A stretch of DNA of 28,319 bases. Source: an uncultured Gammaproteobacteria bacterium. Lineage in GTDB: Bacteria; Pseudomonadota; Gammaproteobacteria; Xanthomonadales; Xanthomonadaceae. The notes under the pieces were generated by a model. It did no database searches, was not told where the DNA came from, and saw nothing but the letters and a program-made list of their open reading frames with translations. The position numbers were made by a program, and so were the translations under genes. The stretch's first letter is position 1. Each line of letters opens with the position of its first letter. The stretch covers positions 1-28,319 of the forward strand of contig CAMPGW010000031.1 in assembly GCA_946885735.1 (NCBI GenBank), given 5' to 3'. Positions 1-9,450 of this stretch are shown here, one piece after another.

Positions 1-343
1 GGATCGCATGGGGGGAGGGGTGTCCTGTCTATTGGTGGAATGACCCAGCCCCCCCAGGTCGAGGTCAAGTGTAGGGACCGACCTCAGCCATGCGAGCCTG
101 ACTGGTCACACAATTTGGCCGGTAAGCGGACTTTCATCACAGATTCACACACCGGCTTGCTTACCGCCGCTACAACCGCCGCTAGGCGATCACAGTTTTA
201 ACTGCGTCCTAACGACCGCGATTGACGCGAGCCCAGCAACGATGAGTTCTTGTTGCGCGGGTTTATCCCGTTATCGCAACGAACTAGAGTGGTCCTGCCA
301 CGACTCGCCGCCTCCCGCGGCGGGCGCCACGGGAATACTCGCC
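1..343. other. Gene-poor 5' region upstream of doxX-like gene
   Basis: No convincing coding sequence is seen here. The stretch is visibly less GC-rich than the rest of the window (runs such as cagttttaac near 192-201) and lacks the codon-position bias of its neighbours. It may hold the 3' flank of a gene outside the window plus control DNA for the DoxX-like gene. A TTGACG at 222-227 has no good -10 partner at 16-18 bp. A better promoter candidate lies at 262-290. Confidence 0.5.
262..290 (+). promoter_or_regulatory. Candidate promoter for doxX-pirin pair
   Basis: TAGAGT at 285-290 matches the -10 consensus at 4 of 6 positions. It lies 17 bp downstream of TTTATC (262-267), a poor -35. The implied transcript would start near 297 and favours translation from the ATG at 344 rather than the upstream ATG at 242. 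The same TAGRST-type hexamer recurs upstream of other genes in the window. Sequence inspection only. Confidence 0.3.
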
Positions 344-750
344 ATGACCCACGCCTCCCTGCTGCTCGGCCGTTTCGGACTGAGCCTGATCTTCATCCTC
401 TCCGGCTGGTCGAAGATCGCCGGCTACGAGGGCACCCAGCACTACACGGACGCGGCCGGCGTCCCCGGCGGCCTGCTGCCGCTGGTGATCGCCCTCGAAC
501 TCGGCGGCGGGCTGGCCCTGCTGGCCGGTTTGTTCACCCGTCCGCTGGCGCTGGCCCTCGCCGGCTTCTCGCTGGCGAGCGCCGTGCTCTTCCATGGCGA
601 GATCGGCGACCAGATGCAGTTCATCGCCTTCTTCAAGAACGTCGCCATCGCCGGCGGCTTCCTGGCCCTCGCCGCCAGCGGGGCGGGCGGGTGGAGCCTC
701 GACGCGCTGCGCGGCCGCCACCGGCGCGTTTCGCCGGCCGGGGCCAGAGC

Positions 751-754
<4 letters not shown>
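344..754 (+). CDS. DoxX family membrane protein
   Basis: A 136-residue DoxX/SURF4-superfamily integral membrane protein. It shows the family's N-terminal pattern (LLLGRFGLSLIFILSGWSKI, residues 7-26), a central LALLAGLFTRPLALALAGF helix pair, and the FHGEIGDQMQFIAFFKN loop followed by a last helix. About four membrane segments are expected. Relatives are linked to redox and sulfur stress, but no enzymatic role is fixed for this subtype. I chose the ATG at 344, because the 34 residues that an upstream ATG at 242 would add (Cys/Pro-rich, polar) do not fit the family; the ribosome-binding site is only a weak GGGAA. The stop overlaps the next start as ATGA, so it is translationally coupled to the pirin gene. 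Confidence 0.85.
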
Positions 755-1458
<704 letters not shown>

Positions 1459-1466
1459 CCGGGCCG

Positions 1467-1496
1467 CGCGGCGCAACCGCTAGAGATTGCGCCGCG
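1467..1496. terminator. Hairpin between convergent pirin and thrE genes
   Basis: A perfect 10-bp inverted repeat, CGCGGCGCAA (1467-1476) and TTGCGCCGCG (1487-1496), has a 10-nt loop that contains the thrE stop codon on the minus strand. It sits between two convergent genes and could act in both directions. No T-run follows on either strand, so strong intrinsic termination is not shown. Confidence 0.4.
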
Positions 1497-2778
1497 GCGG
1501 CACCAGCAGGTTGCCGAACAGGATTCCCGCGACGAGCGCGATCAGCGCGGTGACCACCGCGAAGGCGGTGTCCAGCCCGAGCATGACGTCGCGCTCGAAT
1601 ACGAAGTTGAAACTGCGGAAGCCCAGGCTGCCGGGCACCAGCAGGATGATGCCGGGCACGCGCACCAGCGCGCCCGGCCGATTGAAATGCTGGCCGTAGA
1701 AATTGGAGGCAGCGGTCACCACGATGCCGGCGAAGAACACACCGCTGGGCAGGGCGTTCTCCGCCGTGCCCGGGAGCAGTTGCGCCAGCCGGGTGGCGAG
1801 GAAGCCGAGCCACACCGAGGCCATCACCAGCCACACGTCGCGGCGCGCGGCCCTGAACAGCACGGCGAAAGCGAACGAGCCGGCGAGCAGGGTCAGCCAG
1901 GTCATCCACGCAGGCAGCACCGCGCCGACGTTGGGCATCGGCTGCCATCCCAGCAGGTTCACCACCTGGGCGGCGGCGACCGCGCCGAAGGTCAGCTTCA
2001 ACAGCACCGTGAGCGCGCCGGCGAAACGCGCCGTGCCCGACACCAGCTGCCGGCTGGTGAGCTCGGACACCGCCGTGGTCAGGCTCAGGCCCGGCATCAG
2101 CACGATCAAGGCGGCGATGATGACGTTCTGCAGCGACAGCGGCGCGACGAAGGTCGCCACCGCGGTGGCGATCAGCGTCGCCAGGAAAGCCGACACCGCC
2201 TCGTGGGCGTCGGACCAGCGTGGCCGACCGTGGCTGAGCTCGGTCAGCACGCCGATCATCATGCCCAGGCTGGCCGCGGCCACCAGGTCGGCCCAGCCGG
2301 TGTTGCGCATCAGCCCGGTCACCGAGGCCGAGGCCAGCCCGAAGCTGAGGATCGCCCAGGGCCGCGCGAAGCGGCTTCCCGGCCGGTCCAGCGCGCGCAT
2401 CGCCACCAGTCCCTCGGCGATGTCGCGGCGGCCCGCCAGTACGTCCTCGGCGATGCCGTCGGCCGCCGCCAGCCGACCCAGGTTCTCTTCGCCGGGTTCG
2501 AGCCGGATCACCCGCGTGAGCGGATAGCCGGGCCCGCGTTCGGGATCGGGGAAACTCAGGATCATGCCGGTCGGGTTCGACCATACCTCGGCCTCGATGC
2601 GCAGGCGCTGCGCCACCTGGTTCACCGCGCCTTCCAGGCGTTGCGCCGAGGTGCCGTACATGTGCAGGCGCCGGGCGAGTTCCACCACGAAGTCCACGCG
2701 CGCCATGTAGGGCGCAAGGCTGTCGCCGGCCGGCGGCGCGTCGGCAAGGGAAGAGACGGGATCCATGCTCGAAAGCAT
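1480..2778 (-). CDS. thrE: Threonine/serine exporter ThrE family
   Basis: A 432-residue inner-membrane protein of the ThrE family, in which the YjjP-like (DUF1212) and YjjB-like halves are fused. The N-terminal soluble part (about 1-130) has the family signature FVVELARRLHMYGTSAQRLE followed by EVWSNPTGMILSF. About ten hydrophobic segments follow, with MPGLSLTTAVSELTSRQLVSG in the first membrane half and VPGIILLVPGSLGFRSF near the end, both highly typical. Family members export threonine and serine, or act as YjjPB-type succinate exporters, using ion gradients, so the exact substrate is inferred. The start is uncertain: ATG codons lie at 2778 and 2766, and a TTG at 2805 would overlap the divergent gene. 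Neither ATG has a strong ribosome-binding site. Confidence 0.9.
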   Translation of the reverse strand: MLSSMDPVSSLADAPPAGDSLAPYMARVDFVVELARRLHMYGTSAQRLEGAVNQVAQRLRIEAEVWSNPTGMILSFPDPERGPGYPLTRVIRLEPGEENLGRLAAADGIAEDVLAGRRDIAEGLVAMRALDRPGSRFARPWAILSFGLASASVTGLMRNTGWADLVAAASLGMMIGVLTELSHGRPRWSDAHEAVSAFLATLIATAVATFVAPLSLQNVIIAALIVLMPGLSLTTAVSELTSRQLVSGTARFAGALTVLLKLTFGAVAAAQVVNLLGWQPMPNVGAVLPAWMTWLTLLAGSFAFAVLFRAARRDVWLVMASVWLGFLATRLAQLLPGTAENALPSGVFFAGIVVTAASNFYGQHFNRPGALVRVPGIILLVPGSLGFRSFNFVFERDVMLGLDTAFAVVTALIALVAGILFGNLLVPPRRNL

Positions 2779-2804
2779 GGCACGAATCCCCGCCAGCCCG
2801 GACA

Positions 2805-3701
2805 ATGGCGGCGATGATGCCCGGCCTCGGCGAGCTGTTCTCCCTCCTCAGCGCGCTGGCCTGGGCGATCGGCGTGATCTTCTACCGCCAGCTCGGCGCG
2901 AGCCTGCCTCCGCTGCAGTTGAACTTCCTCAAGAACCTGCTCGTGCTCGGCATGCTGGTGCCGGCGGTGCCGCTGCTGCACGGCTGGAACCTGCCCGCCT
3001 TCACCGCGCCGCAGGCCCTCGCCGCGGTCGCCAGTGGCCTGATCGGCATCGGCATCGCCGACACCCTGTATTTCCGCGCGCTCAACGAACTCGGCGCCGG
3101 TCGCATGGGCGTGCTGGGCAACTTCTACAGCCCCTTCGTGATCGTGCTCAGCGTGGCCTTCCTCGGCGAGGCGCTCGGCCCGCTGCAACTGGCCGGATTC
3201 GTGCTGGTCAGCCTCGGCGTGTGGGTGGCGGCCTGGCCACGCGCCGGCAGCGCGCCGCGACCGGCGCACGCCGTGCGCGGCTTCGGCTACGCGATGCTGG
3301 CGATCGTGTTGATGGCGATATCGGTAGTGATGGTCAAGCGCACGCTGGAGGCGCAGCCCCTGCTGTGGGTGACCGGCCTGCGCATGCTCGGGGCGCTCGG
3401 CGGCATGCTGCTGATCGCGGCCTGGCGCGGCGAGCTGGCGCGGCTGGCTCCGCCGACCGTCGGCATGCCATGGCGCCGGCTGGTGTTGGCGGCCTTCGTC
3501 GGCCAGTTCCTGGCGATGGTGCTGTGGCTGGCCGGCTACAAGTTCACCCTGGCCTCGGTGGCGGCCATCCTCAACGAGACGGCCTCGGTCTTCATCCTCC
3601 TGCTCGCGGCTTTCTGGCTGAAGGAGCCATTAACCCGGCGTGCGATCGCCGGCGTGGGGCTGACCCTGGCCGGCGTTTCCTGCATGCTGTGGTACGGATG
3701 A
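2805..3701 (+). CDS. DMT superfamily (EamA) transporter
   Basis: A 298-residue inner-membrane protein with ten predicted helices in two EamA repeats (about 8-146 and 160-298). Repeat hallmarks include ADTLYFRALNELGAGRMG in the first half and LASVAAILNETASVFILLLA with WLKEPLT in the second. DMT transporters move small metabolites, and the substrate is not readable here. In-frame ATGs at 2814 and 2817 are alternative starts, the latter giving MPGLGELFSLL directly before helix 1; none has a clear Shine-Dalgarno. The gene is divergent from thrE with almost no spacer. Its stop overlaps the STAS-MlaE start (ATGA), so it is the first gene of the mla-like operon although its fold is unrelated to MCE systems. 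Confidence 0.88.
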   Translation: MAAMMPGLGELFSLLSALAWAIGVIFYRQLGASLPPLQLNFLKNLLVLGMLVPAVPLLHGWNLPAFTAPQALAAVASGLIGIGIADTLYFRALNELGAGRMGVLGNFYSPFVIVLSVAFLGEALGPLQLAGFVLVSLGVWVAAWPRAGSAPRPAHAVRGFGYAMLAIVLMAISVVMVKRTLEAQPLLWVTGLRMLGALGGMLLIAAWRGELARLAPPTVGMPWRRLVLAAFVGQFLAMVLWLAGYKFTLASVAAILNETASVFILLLAAFWLKEPLTRRAIAGVGLTLAGVSCMLWYG

Positions 3702-4807
3702 GCACGCCACCCGACATCGCCCCCAGCCGCGCCGACCCGCAGGTCCTGCGGGCGACCGGCGACTGGACGCTCGAGCACGCCGACGCGCTGCTGCGCTTCA
3801 TATCGGCCGCGCCGGACAAGGTGCGCGACATCGACGGGCGCGACATCGGCCGGCTCGATTCCACCGGCGCCATGCTGCTTTCGCGCTATGCGATGCGGGT
3901 CGGGTTGGGCCTGTCGACGGTGGAGGTACAGCCGCGCTACCAGAGCATGGTGGACTCGGTCCGGCAGATCTGCGAGACGCCGGTGCGCGACACGCGCAAG
4001 GAACTCGGGTTCGAGCGCATGCTCGGCCGCCTCGGCTACGCGATGGAGGACTACACGCGCGAAGTGCTGGCCTTGATCGGCTTCGGCGGACTGACGCTGC
4101 AGACGATGTTCCGCACGCTGGCGCGGCCGGCGCGCATCCGCTGGACCTCGACCGTTCACCACATGGAACAGGTCGGGCTGGACGCGGTGCCGCTGGTGCT
4201 GCTGCTCAGCTTCATGGTCGGCGCGGTGATCGCCTTCCTGGGCGCGACCGTGCTGCGCGACTTCGGCGCGGAGATCTTCGTGGTCGAACTGGTCGGCATC
4301 GCCTTCCTGCGCGAGTTCGGCGTGCTGCTCACCGCGATCCTGTTGGCCGGCCGCACCGCCAGCGCCTTCACCGCGCAGATCGGCGCGATGCAGACCGGCG
4401 AGGAGATCGACGCGATCCGCACGCTCGGCCTCGACCCGATCGAGTTGCTGGTGCTGCCGCGCCTGTTCGCGCTGCTGCTGATGCTGCCGCTGCTCACCTA
4501 CCTGGCGATGATGGCGGGCTTGCTCGGTGGCATGGCGGTGACGACGGCGAGCCTGGGCATGTCGCCGGAACTGTTCTTCACCCGCCTGCACGAGAACATC
4601 TCGGTGCGGCACTTCTGGGTCGGCCTGTCGAAGGCGCCGGTGTTCGCCACGGTGATCGCGCTGATCGGCTGCCTGGAGGGCTTCCAGACCCAGGGCACCG
4701 CGCAGTCGGTCGGCGAGCGCACCACCTCCAGCGTGGTGCAGACGATCTCGCTGGTGATCCTGCTCGACGCCGGCTTCGCACTGTGGTTCATGGAGATGGA
4801 CTGGTGA
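3698..4807 (+). CDS. mlaE: STAS-MlaE fusion, ABC lipid-transport permease
   Basis: A 369-residue permease of an MCE-type phospholipid/hydrophobic-compound ABC importer. Residues 1-100 form a divergent STAS-like domain (VLRATGDWTLEHADALL, IGRLDSTGAMLL), the module supplied by separate MlaB in E. coli. Residues 115-369 are the MlaE fold with about six membrane segments. The conserved coupling region EFGVLLTAILLAGRTASAFT (206-225), then GAMQTGEEIDAIRTLG (229-244), and the late motif GCLEGFQTQGTAQSVGERTT (324-343) are clear. The STAS-MlaE fusion with a downstream PqiC-like lipoprotein marks the non-canonical MlaE subfamily rather than the MlaFEDCB operon. ATGA overlap upstream and GTGA overlap downstream indicate coupled translation. 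Confidence 0.93.
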   Translation: MSTPPDIAPSRADPQVLRATGDWTLEHADALLRFISAAPDKVRDIDGRDIGRLDSTGAMLLSRYAMRVGLGLSTVEVQPRYQSMVDSVRQICETPVRDTRKELGFERMLGRLGYAMEDYTREVLALIGFGGLTLQTMFRTLARPARIRWTSTVHHMEQVGLDAVPLVLLLSFMVGAVIAFLGATVLRDFGAEIFVVELVGIAFLREFGVLLTAILLAGRTASAFTAQIGAMQTGEEIDAIRTLGLDPIELLVLPRLFALLLMLPLLTYLAMMAGLLGGMAVTTASLGMSPELFFTRLHENISVRHFWVGLSKAPVFATVIALIGCLEGFQTQGTAQSVGERTTSSVVQTISLVILLDAGFALWFMEMDW

Positions 4808-5595
4808 ACGCGCCCGCCGACGACGTCCCGCGGGTGGTGAAGGTGCGTGGCCTGGCCAACCGCTTCGGCGAACAGGTCGTGCACCAGGACCTCGACCTGG
4901 ACGTGCGCCAGGGCGAGATCATCGGCGTGGTCGGCGGCTCGGGCACCGGCAAGTCGGTGCTGATGCGGGCGATCCTCGGCCTGCGCCGCCCGCAGGCCGG
5001 CAGCATCGAGGTGCTGGGCGTGGACGCGCTGTCCACCAACACCAGCGAGCGCCTGAAGATCGAGCGCAACAGCGGCGTGCTCTACCAGAACGGCGCGCTG
5101 TTCTCCTCGCTGACGGTGGCCGAGAACGTGATGGTGCCGCTGAAGGAGCACCACTCGCTGCCGCCGGACCTCGTGCATGACCTGGCGATCCTGAAGATCC
5201 GCCTGTCCGGCCTGCCCGACAACGCCGCCGACAAGTTCCCGTCGCAGCTGTCCGGCGGCATGCGCAAGCGGGCCGCGCTGGCGCGGGCGCTGGCGCTGGA
5301 CCCGGCGCTGCTGTTCCTGGACGAGCCCACCGCAGGCCTGGACCCGGTGGGCGCGGCGGCCTTCGACTCATTGATCCTCGGCCTGCAGCGCGCGCTGGGG
5401 CTGACCGTGTTCCTGATCACCCACGACCTCGATACCCTGTACACGATCTGCAACCGCGTCGCGGTGCTGGCCGATGGCCGGGTACTGGTGAACGCGCCGT
5501 TGGACGAGGTCGAGCGCTTCGACCACCCCTGGGTGCAGGAATACTTCCATGGGCCACGCGGCCGCGCCGCGCAGAAGGCCAAGGAGAGGGCATAG
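4804..5595 (+). CDS. mlaF: MlaF-like ABC transporter ATPase
   Basis: A 263-residue cytoplasmic ATPase that powers the MlaE permease. All nucleotide-binding motifs are intact: Walker A GGSGTGKS (44-51), Q-loop Gln95 in YQNGALFSSL, signature LSGGM (149-153) followed by RKRAALARAL, Walker B ALLFLDEPTAGLDP (168-181) and H-loop His207 in LITHD. The QNGALFSS and GGMRKRAALARA stretches are typical of the MCE-associated ABC class. I chose the GTG at 4804, which overlaps the mlaE stop (GTGA) and has a GGAGATGG ribosome-binding site just upstream. A GTG at 4783 would add seven residues encoded inside mlaE. Confidence 0.95.
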   Translation: MNAPADDVPRVVKVRGLANRFGEQVVHQDLDLDVRQGEIIGVVGGSGTGKSVLMRAILGLRRPQAGSIEVLGVDALSTNTSERLKIERNSGVLYQNGALFSSLTVAENVMVPLKEHHSLPPDLVHDLAILKIRLSGLPDNAADKFPSQLSGGMRKRAALARALALDPALLFLDEPTAGLDPVGAAAFDSLILGLQRALGLTVFLITHDLDTLYTICNRVAVLADGRVLVNAPLDEVERFDHPWVQEYFHGPRGRAAQKAKERA

Positions 5596-6537
5596 ATGGA
5601 AACCCGCGCCAACCACGTGCTGATCGGCCTGTTCACCATCCTGGTGACGTTGCTCGGCGTTTTCTTCGCGCTGTGGGCGGCCAATTACGCCTCCAACCGC
5701 GACTGGGACGAATACGACGTCATCTTCACCGAAGCCGTCACCGGCCTGGGCACCGGCGGCATCGTCCAGTACAACGGCATCAATGTCGGCGAGGTGCGCC
5801 GGCTCTCGCTCGATCCGCAGGATCCGCGCAAGGTGATCGCGCGCATCCGCCTGGCCGCGGACACGCCGGTGAAAATCGACACCAAGGCCAAGCTGGCGTT
5901 CATCGGCCTGACCGGCGTCGCGCAGATCCAGCTCTCCGGCGGCCTTCCGGAAAGCCCGCGCCTGCTGCCGACGCGGGACCGCAAGGTGCCGGTGATCCCG
6001 ACCCAGCCCTCGGCGCTGCAGAACATCGCCGAGGCCGCCAACGACATCGTCGAGCGCCTGCGCACCATCCTCAGCGACCAGAACATCGAGCGCATCTCCG
6101 GCACCATCGACGACGTCCACCAGGTCACCAGCACCATCGCCGCGCAGAAGGAGGACGTCGCCGGGCTGATCCGCAACCTGCGCGACGCCACCGCCCAGCT
6201 CAACATCACCCTCGGCAAGGCCCAGGGCAGCCTGGACACCATCGACAAGCAGGTGGTGCAGAACCTGCCGGAGATCATGGCCAAGCTCGACCGCACGCTG
6301 GGTGCGCTCGAATCCACCGCGAAGAACGCCAACGGCATGATCGCCGACAACCGCCAGGCGGTCGCCAGCTTCAGCCAGGACGGCCTGGCCCAGGTCGGCC
6401 CGACCCTGGCCGAACTGCGCGAACTCATGCGCGATTTGCGCCGCGTGACCTCGCGGCTGGACCGCAACCCCGGCGGCTATGTCACCGGCCGCAACCGTCC
6501 CGAGGAGTTCGATCCCGATGCGAAAGCCAATCCGTAA
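5596..6537 (+). CDS. mlaD: MlaD-like MCE domain protein
   Basis: A 313-residue substrate-binding component anchored in the inner membrane. One N-terminal helix (about 8-30, HVLIGLFTILVTLLGVFF) is followed by a single MCE domain (about 38-117) with the family pattern TGLGTGGIVQYNGINVGEVR and the hydrophobic AFIGLTGVAQIQLSGG loop. The remaining ~195 residues are mostly helical and heptad-like (ERISGTIDDVHQVTSTIAAQ and after), longer than E. coli MlaD (~183 aa in total). MCE proteins form hexameric rings, and the long helices may extend a periplasmic tunnel, as in Mce/PqiB-type systems (inference). The start follows the mlaF stop directly, with AAGGAGAGGG as a strong ribosome-binding site. Confidence 0.93.
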   Translation: METRANHVLIGLFTILVTLLGVFFALWAANYASNRDWDEYDVIFTEAVTGLGTGGIVQYNGINVGEVRRLSLDPQDPRKVIARIRLAADTPVKIDTKAKLAFIGLTGVAQIQLSGGLPESPRLLPTRDRKVPVIPTQPSALQNIAEAANDIVERLRTILSDQNIERISGTIDDVHQVTSTIAAQKEDVAGLIRNLRDATAQLNITLGKAQGSLDTIDKQVVQNLPEIMAKLDRTLGALESTAKNANGMIADNRQAVASFSQDGLAQVGPTLAELRELMRDLRRVTSRLDRNPGGYVTGRNRPEEFDPDAKANP

Positions 6538-7159
6538 CGCCGCTGCCGCGGCGGCGCTGGCGCTGCTGGCCGCGGGCTGCAGCGTCCTCCCCGAGCGGGA
6601 GCCGACCCAGGTCTTCGCTCCGTCGCACGCGCCGGTCGCCGTCGGCGCCGACTGGCCGACGGTGGAGTGGTCGCTGCTGGTGGCCAAGCCCGGCGCGAGC
6701 CAGCAGATCGACTCCGAGCGCATCGCCGTGCGTCCCGACACCGGCGCGGTGCAGGTCTACCACGCCGCGAGCTGGTCGGACCCGGCCACTGAACTGGTGC
6801 AGACCGCGCTGGTCCGCGGCTTCGAGGACTCGGGCAAGATCCTGGCCGTGTCGCGGCCGGGCAGCGGCGCCCGCGGCGACTTCTCGCTGCAGTCGGAACT
6901 GCGCAACTTCACTTCGATCTACGAGGGCGGCCGGCCGCAGGCGGTGGTCGAACTCCACGTTCGCCTCGTTCGCGCGGTGGACGGCCGCGTGGTCGCCGCG
7001 CAGCTCTTCCGTGAGGTCGAGCCCGCTGCGGACACCGAAGTCGCCAGCGTGGTGGACGCCTTCGCCCGGGCGTTGGACCGCAGCCGCGATCGTGTCATCG
7101 GATGGACGCTGGCGCAGGGCCAGGTCCATGCCGCGGCGCCCGGATCGCCCGCCCGCTGA
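6518..7159 (+). CDS. PqiC-like ABC-transport auxiliary lipoprotein
   Basis: A 213-residue lipoprotein of the ABC-type transport auxiliary family (PF03886, PqiC-like). The signal peptide MRKPIRNAAAAAALALLAAG ends in lipobox LAAG-Cys21. The mature part shows the family pattern SQQIDSERIAVRP, VQVYHAASWSDPATELVQTA, and FEDSGKILAVSRPGSG followed by LQSELRNF. Family members sit in the outer membrane and are thought to link the MCE assembly with the outer leaflet. It is the last gene of the operon. The ATG at 6518 lies inside the mlaD end (20-nt overlap) behind GAGGAG, and an upstream start at 6479 would mask the signal peptide. Its presence in place of MlaC supports a Pqi/YebT-like rather than MlaC-dependent route. 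Confidence 0.92.
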   Translation: MRKPIRNAAAAAALALLAAGCSVLPEREPTQVFAPSHAPVAVGADWPTVEWSLLVAKPGASQQIDSERIAVRPDTGAVQVYHAASWSDPATELVQTALVRGFEDSGKILAVSRPGSGARGDFSLQSELRNFTSIYEGGRPQAVVELHVRLVRAVDGRVVAAQLFREVEPAADTEVASVVDAFARALDRSRDRVIGWTLAQGQVHAAAPGSPAR

Positions 7160-7165
7160 GCCCGA

Positions 7166-7756
7166 TCAGGGCAAGGCCCGGATTCGCCGGAAGGTGAGGT
7201 TGATGCGCGGCGCCAGCGCCCGGCTGCTGCGCGGCAGCGCGTGCCGGTAGTGCGATTGCGTACCGCCGCGCATCACCAGCAGGCTGCCGTGCGGCAAGTC
7301 CAGGGCCAGGCGCCTGGCGGGATCGGCCTCGTGCCGCAACAGGAAGCGCCGTGACTGGCCCAGGCTGAGCGAAGCGATCACCGGTTCGTCGCCGAGTTCC
7401 GGCTCGTCGTCGGCGTGCCAACCCATGGCGTCGCGGCCGTCGCGATACAGATTGGCGAGCACCGAGTTGAAGGGCCCGCCGAGCTCGGCGGTCAACCGCG
7501 CGCGTACCGGCCCCAGTGCGTCCGGCCAGGGACGCGGCGCGAAGTCCGCGCCGGAATAGCGATACCTCGCGCCGGGATCGCCGATCCAGCAGCTTCGTCG
7601 CGGCGAATCATGCCAACGCCCGAACAGCCGGATGCGATGCACCTCCCACGGCACCTGCGCCAGCAGGTCGGCGAACAGCGAGTCGGCCTCCCCGCGCGCC
7701 AGCCAGCCGGGGTCCCACAACAGTTCGGCATCCGCCAGCGGCACGGGCTCCAGCAT
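7166..7756 (-). CDS. alkB: AlkB-like 2OG-Fe(II) DNA/RNA demethylase
   Basis: A 196-residue cytosolic dioxygenase that removes methyl lesions such as 1-methyladenine and 3-methylcytosine from nucleic acids by oxidation. The iron triad is visible: His114 and Asp116 in MGWHADDE, and His172 in SHYRHALP. The 2-oxoglutarate motif PRINLTFR supplies Arg184 and Arg190. The size and the NSVLANLYRDGRDAMGWHAD stretch fit the ABH2/AlkB-like group of proteobacteria. The start at 7756 is the ATG nearest the conserved region. It converges with the lipoprotein gene (stops 6 nt apart) and diverges from the ETF-QO gene with a 70-bp spacer. Confidence 0.94.
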   Translation of the reverse strand: MLEPVPLADAELLWDPGWLARGEADSLFADLLAQVPWEVHRIRLFGRWHDSPRRSCWIGDPGARYRYSGADFAPRPWPDALGPVRARLTAELGGPFNSVLANLYRDGRDAMGWHADDEPELGDEPVIASLSLGQSRRFLLRHEADPARRLALDLPHGSLLVMRGGTQSHYRHALPRSSRALAPRINLTFRRIRALP

Positions 7757-7774
7757 CGGCGCAGTCTCGGCGAT

Positions 7775-7803
7775 TTGCCGCACCCCCGGCAAACCGCGAC
7801 AAT
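7775..7803 (+). promoter_or_regulatory. Candidate sigma70 promoter for ETF-QO gene
   Basis: TTGCCG (7775-7780) and GACAAT (7798-7803) are separated by exactly 17 bp, each matching the consensus at 4 of 6 positions. The predicted transcript start near 7810 would leave a leader of less than 20 nt carrying AGGAG at 7816-7820. It lies in the short alkB/ETF-QO divergent spacer. Confidence 0.45.
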
Positions 7804-7826
7804 TGGCCGTCGAGCAGGAGTCGGGC

Positions 7827-9431
<1,605 letters not shown>

Positions 9432-9434
<3 letters not shown>

Positions 9435-9450
9435 AGGCGCCCCGCCTTCA
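9432..9450. terminator. Hairpin joining two convergent stop codons
   Basis: A perfect 7-bp stem, TGAAGGC (9432-9438) with GCCTTCA (9444-9450), and a 5-nt loop. The two ends of the stem are the stop codon of the ETF-QO gene and that of the opposite gene. It could serve as a compact bidirectional 3' end, but no T-run is present. Confidence 0.35.

Noticed and set aside
222..251. TTGACG at 222-227 as a -35 box
   Set aside because: No acceptable -10 hexamer occurs 16-18 bp downstream.
242..343. ATG at 242 as the start of the DoxX-like gene
   Set aside because: The added 34 residues are Cys/Pro-rich and do not fit the family N-terminus; the hydrophobic DoxX start begins at 344.
5596..6537. Canonical MlaFEDCB phospholipid operon
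   Set aside because: STAS is fused to MlaE, no MlaC is present, and a PqiC-like lipoprotein follows; only the names of the E, F and D subunits carry over.
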